Assembly: GCF_030698125.1 (NCBI RefSeq)
Contig: NZ_JAUYNV010000058.1
Location: 62,001-126,000 of the forward strand
DNA from: Methyloversatilis sp.
Lineage (GTDB): Bacteria > Pseudomonadota > Gammaproteobacteria > Burkholderiales > Rhodocyclaceae
DNA: 64,000 bases
Direction: 5' to 3'
Made by a program: the position numbers and the translations under genes. Positions within the stretch are counted from its first letter, which is position 1. Each line of letters begins with the position of its first letter. Positions 1 to 9,208 of this stretch are shown piece by piece. The notes beneath the pieces were generated by a model. The model made no database searches. It worked only from the letters and a program-made list of their open reading frames with translations, and had not been told where the DNA came from.

Positions 1-1
1 C

Positions 2-73
2 GTGCGCGACGCCAAGTCCGCACTCGACATCGCCGCCGACACGTTGTCGTCGTGCGCGGCGGGTCGTTACTGA
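2..73 (+). CDS. C-terminal fragment of an unknown protein, cut by the window edge
   Basis: An open frame enters from the left edge and stops at TGA 71-73, leaving only about 23 residues ending in CAAGRY. The following gene is a MocA-like nucleotidyltransferase. XdhC/CoxF-type proteins often precede such genes, so this could be the end of one, but the tail is too short to recognise and I make no functional call. Confidence 0.35.
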   Translation: MRDAKSALDIAADTLSSCAAGRY

Positions 74-203
74 GTTCCGCTCCGATGGGCGCGCGCAGGC
101 CCGGTATCCGGCCGCCCGTCGCGACGCTCTCCCCTCCGCTGCGCGTCTGGCTGGCTGACGCGCCGCGGTCTGGGCGTGCCCGTCGGACGCGGAACATCTG
201 CTG

Positions 204-770
204 ATGCAGGGCATCCTGCTCGCCGCCGGCTACGGCCGGCGCTTCGACCCGAGCGGGCAGACCAGCAAGCTGCTGGCGCGTCTGTCCGATGGTCAGACCG
301 TCGCCGCCCAGGCGGCGCGCACGCTGTGCGCGGCGCTGCCCGGCAGTCTTGCGGTGATCCGGCCCGGTCAGACCGAGCTGGCCGCGCAGCTGCGCGAGGC
401 CGGCTGTCACATTCTCGAAAGCAGTGAAGCCGAAGCCGGCATGGGCAGCGCGCTGGCACATGCGGTTCGCGCTACGGCAACGGCCGAAGGCTGGCTGCTT
501 GCGCTGGCTGACATGCCGTGGGTGCCCGTCGCCGCCATCCTTGCCGTGGCCAGTGCCATCGACACCCCGAACCGCATCGCCGCCGCCGCGTTCGACGGCC
601 AACGCGGCCATCCGGTCGCCTTCGGCGCGCACTGGGCGCCACAACTGTCCGTCCTCAACGGCGACCGCGGCGCCCGCGACCTGCTGCGCGGCCCTGACCT
701 GCGGCTGATCGACGCCGGCACCGCCGACGTGCTGCGCGACATCGACCTGCCCGCCGACCTTCCGCGCTGA
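204..770 (+). CDS. MocA/MobA-like nucleotidyltransferase (molybdopterin cytidylyltransferase family)
   Basis: This 188-residue protein has the fold-defining start of NTP transferases: GILLAAGYGRRF at residues 3-14, the loop that holds the nucleotide phosphates, followed by K22 (SKLL). A second family signature, LALADMPWV, lies near residues 98-106 and contains the metal-binding Asp. RGHPVAFG, about residue 132 onward, matches the MocA substrate region. In this family the enzyme transfers CMP or GMP to molybdopterin for xanthine-dehydrogenase-type enzymes; which nucleotide is used here cannot be told. The length is typical (about 190-200 aa). The start was chosen because the glycine-rich loop must lie at the extreme N-terminus. 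Confidence 0.8.
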   Translation: MQGILLAAGYGRRFDPSGQTSKLLARLSDGQTVAAQAARTLCAALPGSLAVIRPGQTELAAQLREAGCHILESSEAEAGMGSALAHAVRATATAEGWLLALADMPWVPVAAILAVASAIDTPNRIAAAAFDGQRGHPVAFGAHWAPQLSVLNGDRGARDLLRGPDLRLIDAGTADVLRDIDLPADLPR

Positions 771-866
771 CAGCGGCCGCGCGTGACGACCGCATACGGT
801 CGCCGCCGGCGCGCTCGAGCCTGCGAAGGTTCATAATCCGCGTACTCGTCTCGTCAGGTATGCGCG

Positions 867-1994
867 ATGCCAAACGCCGATTCGTCCGAAGCCCCTGCCG
901 TTGATCCCGGTACATCGCTGACCGAGCAGATGCGCTGGCTGCATGCACGGGTGCGCCATCATCATCCGCAGGTGCACCGCATCGCCATCGCGCTGTATGA
1001 CAGCCGGCACGACATGCTGAAGACCTATGTCGACAGTGGCGACGTGCCGGACCGACTGGCCTTGTACGAGCGCCCCCTGGCCGACGTCCCTTCCCTGTTC
1101 GATCTGGCGCACAACCACTCCGCGCGGGTCATTCACGACATGGCGCGCTTGCCGCCTCCGCATGGCGAGCACACGTTGTGGCTGCTGTCGCATGGCTATC
1201 GCAGCAGCTATACGGTGCCGCTCTACCAGTCGGCGAAGCTGCTCGGCTTCCTGTTCTTCGATTCGCGCAGACCGGGCCTCTTCGACAGCCCCTTGCTGCA
1301 TGCACTGCAGATGTACGTGCAGCTGTGCCGGCTGTCGGTGCTCAACATGTTCAACCTGTGGCAGGCGGTCGCGGGGATCGCCACGAACGCGGGCGCAAGG
1401 GCGCACCTGCGCGACATCGAAACCGGTCGTCACCTCGACCGCATGTCGAGCTACAGCCGCCTCATCGCGAAAGCCGTCGCGCCGCAGTTCGGGCGCGACG
1501 ACGAATTCGTCGAACACGTGTATCTGTTTTCACCGCTGCACGACGTCGGCAAGGTGGGCGTCGCCGACAGCGTGCTGCTCAAGCCCGGGCCGCTGACGGT
1601 CGAAGAGCGTGCCGCCATGCAGGAACATGTGACGCTCGGCGCCTGGTTGATCGATTCGATGATGGAGGAGGGCGGCATCACGGCGACGCCGTATTTCGAG
1701 GTGCTGAACAACATCGTGCGCTGCCATCACGAATTCCTGGACGGCAGCGGCTACCCGCAACAGGTGGCGGGCGATGCGCTGCCGCTGGAAGCGCGCATCG
1801 TTGCGATCGCCGACATATTCGACGCGCTCACGTCGGTACGCCCCTACCGCACGCCGTGCAGCAATGACGAAGCGCTGACCGAACTGCAGCGCATGGCCGA
1901 CGCCGGCCAGCTTGATCCGCATTGCGTGTCGGCACTCGCGTGCTCGCGTGGCAGCGTGACGGGCATCCAGCAGAAATTCGGCCTGACCGCCTGA
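867..1994 (+). CDS. GAF/HD-GYP domain protein, copy 1 (putative c-di-GMP phosphodiesterase)
   Basis: A 375-residue soluble protein. Residues about 20-170 look like a GAF-type sensor domain (SSYTVPLYQSAKLLGFLFFD at 113-132). Residues 180-370 form an HD-GYP domain, with HD at 225-226 followed by K229, HH at 287-288, GSGYP at 293-297 and a DIFDALTS motif after it. HD-GYP proteins hydrolyse cyclic di-GMP with a bimetal centre, and the metal-binding His/Asp set appears complete. The gene at 2768 is a close paralogue of the same 375-residue length. Both share the sequence GTTCATAA about 30 bases upstream of the start. No transmembrane segment is seen, so the protein should be cytosolic. The ligand is unknown. 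Confidence 0.85.
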   Translation: MPNADSSEAPAVDPGTSLTEQMRWLHARVRHHHPQVHRIAIALYDSRHDMLKTYVDSGDVPDRLALYERPLADVPSLFDLAHNHSARVIHDMARLPPPHGEHTLWLLSHGYRSSYTVPLYQSAKLLGFLFFDSRRPGLFDSPLLHALQMYVQLCRLSVLNMFNLWQAVAGIATNAGARAHLRDIETGRHLDRMSSYSRLIAKAVAPQFGRDDEFVEHVYLFSPLHDVGKVGVADSVLLKPGPLTVEERAAMQEHVTLGAWLIDSMMEEGGITATPYFEVLNNIVRCHHEFLDGSGYPQQVAGDALPLEARIVAIADIFDALTSVRPYRTPCSNDEALTELQRMADAGQLDPHCVSALACSRGSVTGIQQKFGLTA

Positions 1995-2008
1995 CGGGGG
2001 CGCCGACG

Positions 2009-2419
2009 CTAGTTCGGACCCGTCTCGATCCAGCCTTCGCAGGCGGGTCGATCCACGCTGCGCACCTGCATCCAGCGCTTGATCGCACCACCGCGCTCGC
2101 GCGGCCATCGCGTTTCGCGGAAATCGAGCACCGTGAACGCTTCCTTGTCGGCCTGACGGCCACGCAACGCCCTGATCTGTTCGCGGTTGTAGGCGCAGAC
2201 CGATGACTGCATCTGCTGGATCGACCGGGTGAGGCTGTGACGTTGCTGCATCGTTTCGCTGCCGGTTTCCGGCTGCGGAAACAGCGGCAGCCTGACGGTG
2301 AGCACGCCGTCGATGCCCTCGAACGGCAGCTTCACGGTATCGCCGACGGCGGGGGGTGCGGCCTGGGCGGCTGTCATGCAGGCGAGTGCCGCGAGGGCTG
2401 GCAGAAGTTTCGGGGTCAT
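2009..2419 (-). CDS. Small secreted hypothetical protein
   Basis: 136 residues, starting at the ATG that gives a clean signal peptide (MTPKLLPALAALACMTAAQA, cleavage before APP). The mature part is about 115 residues, with two cysteines (C98 in the SVCAY stretch and another near PACEGW at the end) and no recognisable catalytic motif. The frame stays open upstream of 2419, but that extension is Arg/Pro-rich and overlaps the protease-tail remnant on the same strand, so I prefer the short start. The gene sits convergently between the two HD-GYP paralogues. Function unknown. Confidence 0.55.
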   Translation of the reverse strand: MTPKLLPALAALACMTAAQAAPPAVGDTVKLPFEGIDGVLTVRLPLFPQPETGSETMQQRHSLTRSIQQMQSSVCAYNREQIRALRGRQADKEAFTVLDFRETRWPRERGGAIKRWMQVRSVDRPACEGWIETGPN

Positions 2420-2477
2420 CGGTCGTCGCGTCGGCTGGACAAGGTGGCGATGGTACCGAACATTCATCCGCCGCCCC

Positions 2478-2549
2478 AGCGCGCGCGGTGGCGCCGGCTT
2501 CGGCCCGGAACGGTGCCTGGTCGGGCAGGCGCGGTTTGCTGCCGGCAGC
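2478..2549 (-). pseudogene. Remnant of the C-terminal part of a trypsin-like protease (second copy of 4135-4965)
   Basis: Read on the minus strand, this stretch encodes AAGSKPRLPDQAPFRAEAGA. The intact protease at 4135-4965 contains AAGIKPRLPDQTPFWAEADA after its catalytic domain. Similarity fades on both sides and there is no start or catalytic region, so it is a decayed fragment. Its position downstream of HD-GYP copy 1 mirrors the intact protease downstream of copy 2, which suggests an ancient duplication of the HD-GYP plus protease segment. Confidence 0.6.
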
Positions 2550-2767
2550 ACCGACGTGTTGCGCGATATCAGACATCCGCTGGATCTGCGGCACGCGGAT
2601 CGAGCCGCCATCGTGTCCGGCAGCGCTGCCCGTCAAAGCCGGCTCCGGGGCTGGCGTAACTTGTGCTTCAAGCGAATTGACCGCGCGCCACCCGACGCGG
2701 GGTAAAGTTTCCTCGATAGCGCACGTTATAAATGTTCATAAGTCCGCCCAGCATGATCATGTGTTCG

Positions 2768-3895
2768 ATGACCCGACAGACTGCATCCGAAGGACTCGAA
2801 GAAGGGGTCGATTCATCGTTGTCTGACGAGATGATGTGGCTGCACGAACACGTGCTGCAACGCCATTCGACGGTGCATCGCATCGCGGTCGCGCTGTACG
2901 ACAGTCGGCATGACCTGCTGAAGACCTATGTCAACAGCAGCGATGTGCCGAATCCGCTGTCGCTCTACCAGCAGCCGCTCGATGAGATGCCATCGCTGTC
3001 TGATCTGGCGCAGCGCCACGCGAGCCGCGTCATCAGCGATCTGGCGCAGCTGCCCGGCCCGCACGCCGAGCACACGCGCTGGCTGATCGACCAGGGTTAT
3101 CGCAGCAGCTACACGGTGCCGATGTACCAGTCCGGCGGGCTGCTCGGCTTCGTATTCTTCGATTCACGGGTACCCGGCGCGTTCGACGGCGGATTGACGG
3201 CCGACCTGCAGATTTATGTCCAGCTGTGCCGCATGTCGGTGCTCAACGTGGTCAATCTGGCACACGCCGTCCAGGCCATCGTCAAGGTGGCGCGCAGTCT
3301 GACCCATCTGCGCGACATCGAAACCGGCCGCCATCTCGACCGCATGTCGAGCTACTGCCGTCTGATCGCGCGCGGCGTGGCGAAGCATTACGGCTGTGAT
3401 GACGAATACATCGAACACCTCTATCTGTTCTCCCAGCTGCACGACATCGGCAAGGTGGGCATCAGCGACAGCATCCTGCTCAAGCCCGGCCGGCTGACCG
3501 ACGATGAACGCCTGAACGTTCAGGGCCACGTGGTGCTTGGCGTTCAGCTGGTGGATGAGGTGATGAAAGACGCAGGGCTGGTGGAAACGCGCTATCTGTC
3601 GATGATGCGCAACGTCGTGCATTGCCACCACGAGTTCATGGACGGCAGCGGCTATCCGCGCGGGTTGGCGGGTGATGCCTTGCCGCTGGAGGGGCGCATC
3701 GGCACGATTGCCGACATTTTCGACGCGCTGACGTCGGAACGTCCTTACAAGAGGCCGTGGAGCAATGACGAGGCGCTGGGCGAGTTGGTGCGCATGAAAG
3801 ACGCCGGCAAGCTCGATCCGCACTGCGTCAGCGCGTTGGTCAATGCCCGCGACGAGGTCAGGGACATCCAGCAGAAATTCGGCCTGATCGCCTGA
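2768..3895 (+). CDS. GAF/HD-GYP domain protein, copy 2 (putative c-di-GMP phosphodiesterase)
   Basis: Paralogue of 867-1994 with the same architecture: an N-terminal GAF-like region (SSYTVPMYQSGGLLGFVFFD) and a C-terminal HD-GYP domain with HDIGK, CHHEF and GSGYP. The C-terminal QQKFGL tail is also shared. The frame is open from 2732, with alternative ATGs at 2732, 2753 and 2759. I chose 2768 because it gives exactly 375 residues, matching copy 1, and because the conserved upstream GTTCATAA then lies 27 bases before the start, against 31 in copy 1. All metal-binding residues appear present. Divergence is mostly in the first 20 residues and the sensor region, so the two copies may respond to different signals. 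Confidence 0.82.
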   Translation: MTRQTASEGLEEGVDSSLSDEMMWLHEHVLQRHSTVHRIAVALYDSRHDLLKTYVNSSDVPNPLSLYQQPLDEMPSLSDLAQRHASRVISDLAQLPGPHAEHTRWLIDQGYRSSYTVPMYQSGGLLGFVFFDSRVPGAFDGGLTADLQIYVQLCRMSVLNVVNLAHAVQAIVKVARSLTHLRDIETGRHLDRMSSYCRLIARGVAKHYGCDDEYIEHLYLFSQLHDIGKVGISDSILLKPGRLTDDERLNVQGHVVLGVQLVDEVMKDAGLVETRYLSMMRNVVHCHHEFMDGSGYPRGLAGDALPLEGRIGTIADIFDALTSERPYKRPWSNDEALGELVRMKDAGKLDPHCVSALVNARDEVRDIQQKFGLIA

Positions 3896-3978
3896 CCGGG
3901 CGGCGACCCTGATCCGGTTCCACACGGGCCGGCTCACGCAGGTCGGGCAGCCGCCGTAACGCTCCTGCAGCCATGTAT

Positions 3979-4021
3979 CGAATGTGACATCCCCGAATGT
4001 GCCATCCCGAATGTGACACCT
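3979..4021. repeat. Three tandem copies of a 14-bp motif
   Basis: Copies of CGAATGTGACATCC-like sequence occur at 3979-3992, 3994-4007 and 4008-4021, differing at one or two positions. They lie between the converging HD-GYP copy 2 and protease genes. No function is evident. Confidence 0.6.
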
Positions 4022-4134
4022 CATTCGTACGGGCACCGGTCTGGCGATGACCCCTGCCCGGCCGACAAGAAAGCCGGTGTTCGCAGTCATCGCGCAGCCG
4101 GTCGGTGATGTGTGGCGTCGATGCCGACGAACGG

Positions 4135-4965
4135 TCAGCCGCCACCGCCCTGTGCCCGCGCAAGTTCGAGCATGTCGCGCGCCTCGACCGAATCCGGCTG
4201 CGCCATCAGCCAGCCGCGGCAGTGTCGCGCCAGCTCGTCCCAGCGCCTTTCGTGTTCGAACTGCACCGCCTGCAGGAAAGGCGCGCGCGTGGCATCCGCT
4301 TCGGCCCAGAAAGGCGTCTGATCGGGCAGGCGAGGCTTGATGCCGGCCGCCAGAACCTCGGGCACCCAGTCGGCCGGGATGGCAAAGAACATGCTCTTGT
4401 CCGGACTGAGCTTGTAGAAGGTCAGGATGCCGATGAGCCGACCCTCATGGTCGAACAGCCCGCCGCCGGAGGCGCCGGCGGCAAAGGCGGCGCTGCCGCG
4501 CAGCACGCGGCTGCCATCCATCGCATACAGCTGCTTCACCTCGCCCACGTCGTAAGCGAAGCGCCCGGCGGTGAAGCCGAGGCTGAACACCACGTCGCGC
4601 TTGCTGACCTGGCTGGACGGAATCAGCGGCGCGGCGCGCGTGCCGATCTGGTCGGATTGGAGGATGCACAGGTCGCGCCGGTAATCGGCCGCGACCAGAT
4701 CGACGGTCAGTGCCTCGCCGGTCTGCACCACGACGCCGTGCGTCGCCTCGCCGAGCACATGGCAGCTGGTCGCCAGCAGACCCGGGCCGACCATGACCGC
4801 CGATCCGCTCGAGGTACCGCGCGCGCTTTTCGCGTACAGCTGGAACACCGTGCGGGCCGCGCCCGGCACGCGCTCGTACAGGGCGTCGTTCGACACCGTC
4901 GCGTCATCGGCCGGGGCCGAAGCACACAGCGCGCTGAGACAGATTGCTGCCGACAATCGCTTCAT
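4135..4965 (-). CDS. Trypsin-like serine protease (S1C/HtrA-like catalytic domain), exported
   Basis: 276 residues with an N-terminal signal peptide (about 1-19). The chymotrypsin-fold triad is visible: His69 in TSCHVLG, Asp98 in YRRDLCIL and Ser166 in GASGGGLF. Residues about 40-205 form the protease domain. The remaining 70 residues (KPRLPDQTPFWAEAD onward) form a helical tail without a PDZ domain, so this is not a classical DegP. It should act in the periplasm, cleaving or sensing misfolded proteins. Transcribed alone, convergent with HD-GYP copy 2 and divergent from ureD. A remnant of the tail lies at 2478-2549. Confidence 0.75.
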   Translation of the reverse strand: MKRLSAAICLSALCASAPADDATVSNDALYERVPGAARTVFQLYAKSARGTSSGSAVMVGPGLLATSCHVLGEATHGVVVQTGEALTVDLVAADYRRDLCILQSDQIGTRAAPLIPSSQVSKRDVVFSLGFTAGRFAYDVGEVKQLYAMDGSRVLRGSAAFAAGASGGGLFDHEGRLIGILTFYKLSPDKSMFFAIPADWVPEVLAAGIKPRLPDQTPFWAEADATRAPFLQAVQFEHERRWDELARHCRGWLMAQPDSVEARDMLELARAQGGGG

Positions 4966-5070
4966 GAAGCCCCCGGAAAGTCAGGTTCGGATAACACGCT
5001 GCTTGGTGTCGCCAATCGGTCAACGGTTCCGTTGCCGCCTTCGGTACGAACAGTCGTTTACCATCATCCG

Positions 5071-5943
5071 ATGGACGCAACGCCGATGACCGCTTCGATG
5101 GCACCTCTCTTACCGCCGCATGCCCCGGCCGGCTGGCAGGCCCGCATCGCGCTCGACTACCGCCTGTCCGGCAGCCGCAGCGTGCTCGCGCGGCGCGAAC
5201 ACGTCGGTCCGCTGCGCGTGCAGAAGGCGCTCTATCCCGAAGGCGACGCGGTCTGCCACACCCTGCTGCTGCATCCGCCGGGCGGCATCGCAGGCGGTGA
5301 CGCGCTGCAGGCGGATATCACCGCCGCCGCCGGCGCGCATGCGCTGATCACCACACCGGGCGCGACCAAGTGGTATCGCAGCGCCGGGCCGGCTGCGCAG
5401 TCCGGTCTGTCGATGCACATCGGCGCCGGCGCCTGCGTCGAATGGCTGCCGCAGGAAGCCATCGTGTTCGACGGCGCGCGGGCGCACATCGCCAGCCGCA
5501 TCGAGCTGGATGCCGGCGCGCACTTCATCGGTCTGGACCTCTACTGCCTCGGCCGCACGGCCAGCGGCGAGCGCTTTTCCCGCGGCGAACTGAAGCTCGA
5601 CACCCGCATCGCGCGTGCCGGCAGGACGCTGTGGCTCGAACAGGCGCGGCTGGATGGCGATTCGCCGCTGCTGCAGTCGGCCGCCGGACTGGCCGGTGCG
5701 CCGGTGTTCGGTACGCTGCTGTGCGCAGGTTTCGACGCCGATGACGCCTTGCTGGCCGCCTGCCGCGCGCTGCCCTGTGCCCGGGGCGACGGCGGCGTCA
5801 CCCGCTTGCCCGGTCTGCTGGTGGCGCGTTACCGCGGGGCCTGCAGCCAGTCGGCCCGGGCATGGTTCGTGCATCTGTGGTCGCTGGTGCGACCGGCAAT
5901 GACCGGGCGGGCGGCACAGCCGCCGCGGATCTGGGCGACCTGA
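5071..5943 (+). CDS. ureD: Urease accessory protein UreD (UreH)
   Basis: 290 residues, first gene of the urease cluster. Family hallmarks are LLHPPGGIAGGD (about residues 70-81), TTPGATKWYRS (about 93-103) and EWLPQEAIVFDGA (about 126-138). UreD binds apo-urease and forms, with UreF and UreG, the complex that delivers nickel to UreC. The frame is open far upstream; the ATG at 5071 is chosen because the conserved UreD sequence starts soon after it and the upstream extension is the antisense of the protease gene. The neighbours ureA, B, C, E, F and G run in the same direction. Confidence 0.92.
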   Translation: MDATPMTASMAPLLPPHAPAGWQARIALDYRLSGSRSVLARREHVGPLRVQKALYPEGDAVCHTLLLHPPGGIAGGDALQADITAAAGAHALITTPGATKWYRSAGPAAQSGLSMHIGAGACVEWLPQEAIVFDGARAHIASRIELDAGAHFIGLDLYCLGRTASGERFSRGELKLDTRIARAGRTLWLEQARLDGDSPLLQSAAGLAGAPVFGTLLCAGFDADDALLAACRALPCARGDGGVTRLPGLLVARYRGACSQSARAWFVHLWSLVRPAMTGRAAQPPRIWAT

Positions 5944-5996
5944 TGGTCGATGGACAAGCAGTTCGACACCCCTGAAAGCGGAAGAAAAGAACAACG

Positions 5997-6299
5997 ATGG
6001 AACTGACGCCACGCGAAAAAGACAAGCTGCTCATCTTCACCGCGGCCCTGCTCGCCGAACGCCGGCGTGCGCGCGGTCTGAAGCTGAACTACCCGGAAGC
6101 GGTGGCGTTGATCACCGCCGCCATCATGGAAGGCGCGCGCGACGGTCGCAGCGTGGCCGAACTGATGAGCTTCGGCACCACCCTGCTCGGCCGTGACGAC
6201 GTCATGGAAGGTGTGCCGGAAATGATTCCGGACATACAGGTGGAAGCCACCTTCCCCGACGGCACCAAGCTGGTAACCGTCCACCAACCCATACAGTGA
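5997..6299 (+). CDS. ureA: Urease gamma subunit
   Basis: 100 residues, the exact length of bacterial UreA. It contains [14 protein letters not shown] at the start, [10 protein letters not shown], and [20 protein letters not shown], all canonical. With UreB and UreC it forms the (ABC)3 urease that hydrolyses urea to ammonia and carbamate. A purine-rich GAAGAAAAGAAC lies upstream as the probable ribosome binding site. It is separated from ureB by a hypothetical gene and a repeat block, which is unusual. Confidence 0.96.
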   Translation: MELTPREKDKLLIFTAALLAERRRARGLKLNYPEAVALITAAIMEGARDGRSVAELMSFGTTLLGRDDVMEGVPEMIPDIQVEATFPDGTKLVTVHQPIQ

Positions 6300-6308
6300 G
6301 GCGATTCG

Positions 6309-6587
6309 GTGAGCGATGAGGAAGTCGAGCTGGCCCGTCGTCTTGCGCGCTTCAAGCTCAGCGTGCGGCGCACGCTCGGCGTGTCGGTCAATCTCGACGC
6401 GCTGCGGGTCGACCTCGATTACCGCACCCGGACCCTGTCCGAGATCGAAGAATTGACCGACGACGAAGAATTGCTGGTGAACCTGCTGCTGGTGCGTGAT
6501 CTGCTGTCGAAGAAGCAGGACAGCGCAGAGGGCGAAGCAGGCACCAAGCCCGTGCGTGATTACCGTTTTGGTGCGCGCTCGGGGTGA
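6309..6587 (+). CDS. Small hypothetical protein inside the urease operon
   Basis: 92 residues starting at GTG, nine bases after the ureA stop. The sequence is charged and predicted helical, rich in Glu/Asp/Arg/Leu, with an acidic LSEIEELTDDEELL stretch near residues 43-56 and a KPVRDYRFGARSG tail. There is no signal peptide, transmembrane segment, Cys or His cluster, so a direct nickel role is not indicated. The position suggests co-transcription with urease. I do not recognise the family. Confidence 0.6.
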   Translation: MSDEEVELARRLARFKLSVRRTLGVSVNLDALRVDLDYRTRTLSEIEELTDDEELLVNLLLVRDLLSKKQDSAEGEAGTKPVRDYRFGARSG

Positions 6588-6642
6588 GGCGACGGATGCG
6601 CAAGCCTTGCGTCGCCGGGTGTCGCGGCCGGCACGCCGTCGT

Positions 6643-6733
6643 TGTTGGGCATCGCTGCGCTCACCCCAACCTACGAAACCCGTCGCGTAAGGCGAGAACC
6701 CGTAGGTTGGGGTGAGCGCAGCGATGCCCAACA
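6643..6733. repeat. Perfect 33-bp inverted repeat of a REP-like element
   Basis: Positions 6643-6675 and 6701-6733 are exact reverse complements, separated by 25 bases. The unit carries CGTAGGTTGGGGTGAGCGCA and ends in TGCCCAACA. The GTAGG start and the GTTGGG/CCCAAC palindrome fit REP elements mobilised by RAYT-type transposases. In the RNA it could form a very long stem between ureA and ureB. Further copies lie at 6796, 45540, 45705, 55304 and 55379. Confidence 0.8.
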
Positions 6734-6795
6734 TCCCACCCGGAAATCCGGAATGAAGCCAAACGTGAAACGACAGAAGATTCTCGCCAGCATCC

Positions 6796-6828
6796 GCAGG
6801 TTGGGGTGAGCGCAGCGATGCCCAACAT
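6796..6828 (+). repeat. REP-like element, third copy in the urease operon
   Basis: Same unit as 6701-6733 (AGGTTGGGGTGAGCGCAGCG followed by ATGCCCAACA), in the same orientation, about 50 bases before ureB. The leading base pattern is GCAGG instead of GTAGG. Confidence 0.75.
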
Positions 6829-6878
6829 CCCCACCTGCACAACCGCACGACAGATATGAAGCCAGTCAGGAACAACAC

Positions 6879-7205
6879 ATGATTCCCGGACAGATGCAGG
6901 TCGCCGACGGCGACATCGAACTCAACGCCGGCCGCGCGATGATCACGCTCGACGTGCGCAACACCGGCGACCGGCCGGTACAGGTCGGTTCGCACTACCA
7001 CTTTGCCGAAACCAACGACGGGCTCGATTTCGACCGGGCCGCGGCGCGTGGTTTCCGGCTGGACATCGCAGCCGGTACCGCGGTGCGTTTCGAACCTGGC
7101 CAGCTGCGCACCGTGCAGCTGGTCGCACTGGCCGGCGACCGCCGGGTTTTCGGATTTCAGGGCCGCGTTCAGGGCCCGCTTGACCCCCTTGGAGACAGGA
7201 CATGA
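6879..7205 (+). CDS. ureB: Urease beta subunit
   Basis: 108 residues, typical for bacterial UreB. Conserved segments are MIPGQM at the start, [11 protein letters not shown] (about residues 36-46) and AVRFEPGQ (about 67-74). It is a structural subunit bridging UreA and UreC. Its TGA overlaps the ATG of the next small gene (ATGA), so the two are translationally coupled. Confidence 0.96.
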   Translation: MIPGQMQVADGDIELNAGRAMITLDVRNTGDRPVQVGSHYHFAETNDGLDFDRAAARGFRLDIAAGTAVRFEPGQLRTVQLVALAGDRRVFGFQGRVQGPLDPLGDRT

Positions 7206-7420
7206 CCAGAACGACAGTGGCGCTTGTGGCGCTGTGGAGCAATGCAGCCTCGGCAGACATGGGTGACCACCACGGTAGTCTTGTGGCAAACCTGATGCAT
7301 CTGGTCAGCCAGCCCGACCATGTCGCGATGATCGCCGCCGCGGCCATCCTCGGCGGCGTGGGTGCAGTGGTGATGCGCCGGCGTGCCCGCGCAGCGCGCC
7401 GCATGTTCGGCAAGCAGTGA
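7202..7420 (+). CDS. Small membrane protein of the urease operon, unknown function
   Basis: 72 residues, overlapping the ureB stop by four bases and ending just before ureC. It has an N-terminal hydrophobic signal-like stretch, then a His-rich patch ([15 protein letters not shown], about 20-34, and QPDH), then a transmembrane helix around residues 42-58 followed by a basic tail (RRRARAARR). The His/Asp pattern before a membrane helix is loosely reminiscent of metal-permease HupE/UreJ sequences, but at this length it cannot be a complete permease. A role in nickel handling is a guess. Confidence 0.65.
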   Translation: MTRTTVALVALWSNAASADMGDHHGSLVANLMHLVSQPDHVAMIAAAAILGGVGAVVMRRRARAARRMFGKQ

Positions 7421-7438
7421 GCCGGTGATCGCGTTCCG

Positions 7439-9151
<1,713 letters not shown>

Positions 9152-9208
9152 ATGCCGCCTGCAAGCTCGTCGCGCTAACATCTGCGGCCATCAAACGAAG
9201 GAGGCCGC

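Noticed and set aside
1530-2636. Minus-strand frame of 368 codons over the first HD-GYP gene
   Set aside because: Most is a shadow of the HD-GYP gene. Only the short protease-like piece at 2478-2549 is meaningful.
4105-5070. Long plus-strand open frame leading into ureD
   Set aside because: It is the antisense of the protease gene; the UreD family sequence begins only at 5071.
6643-6828. CRISPR-like array
   Set aside because: Only three units in mixed orientation with unequal spacing, no cas genes, and the units are palindromic REP elements.
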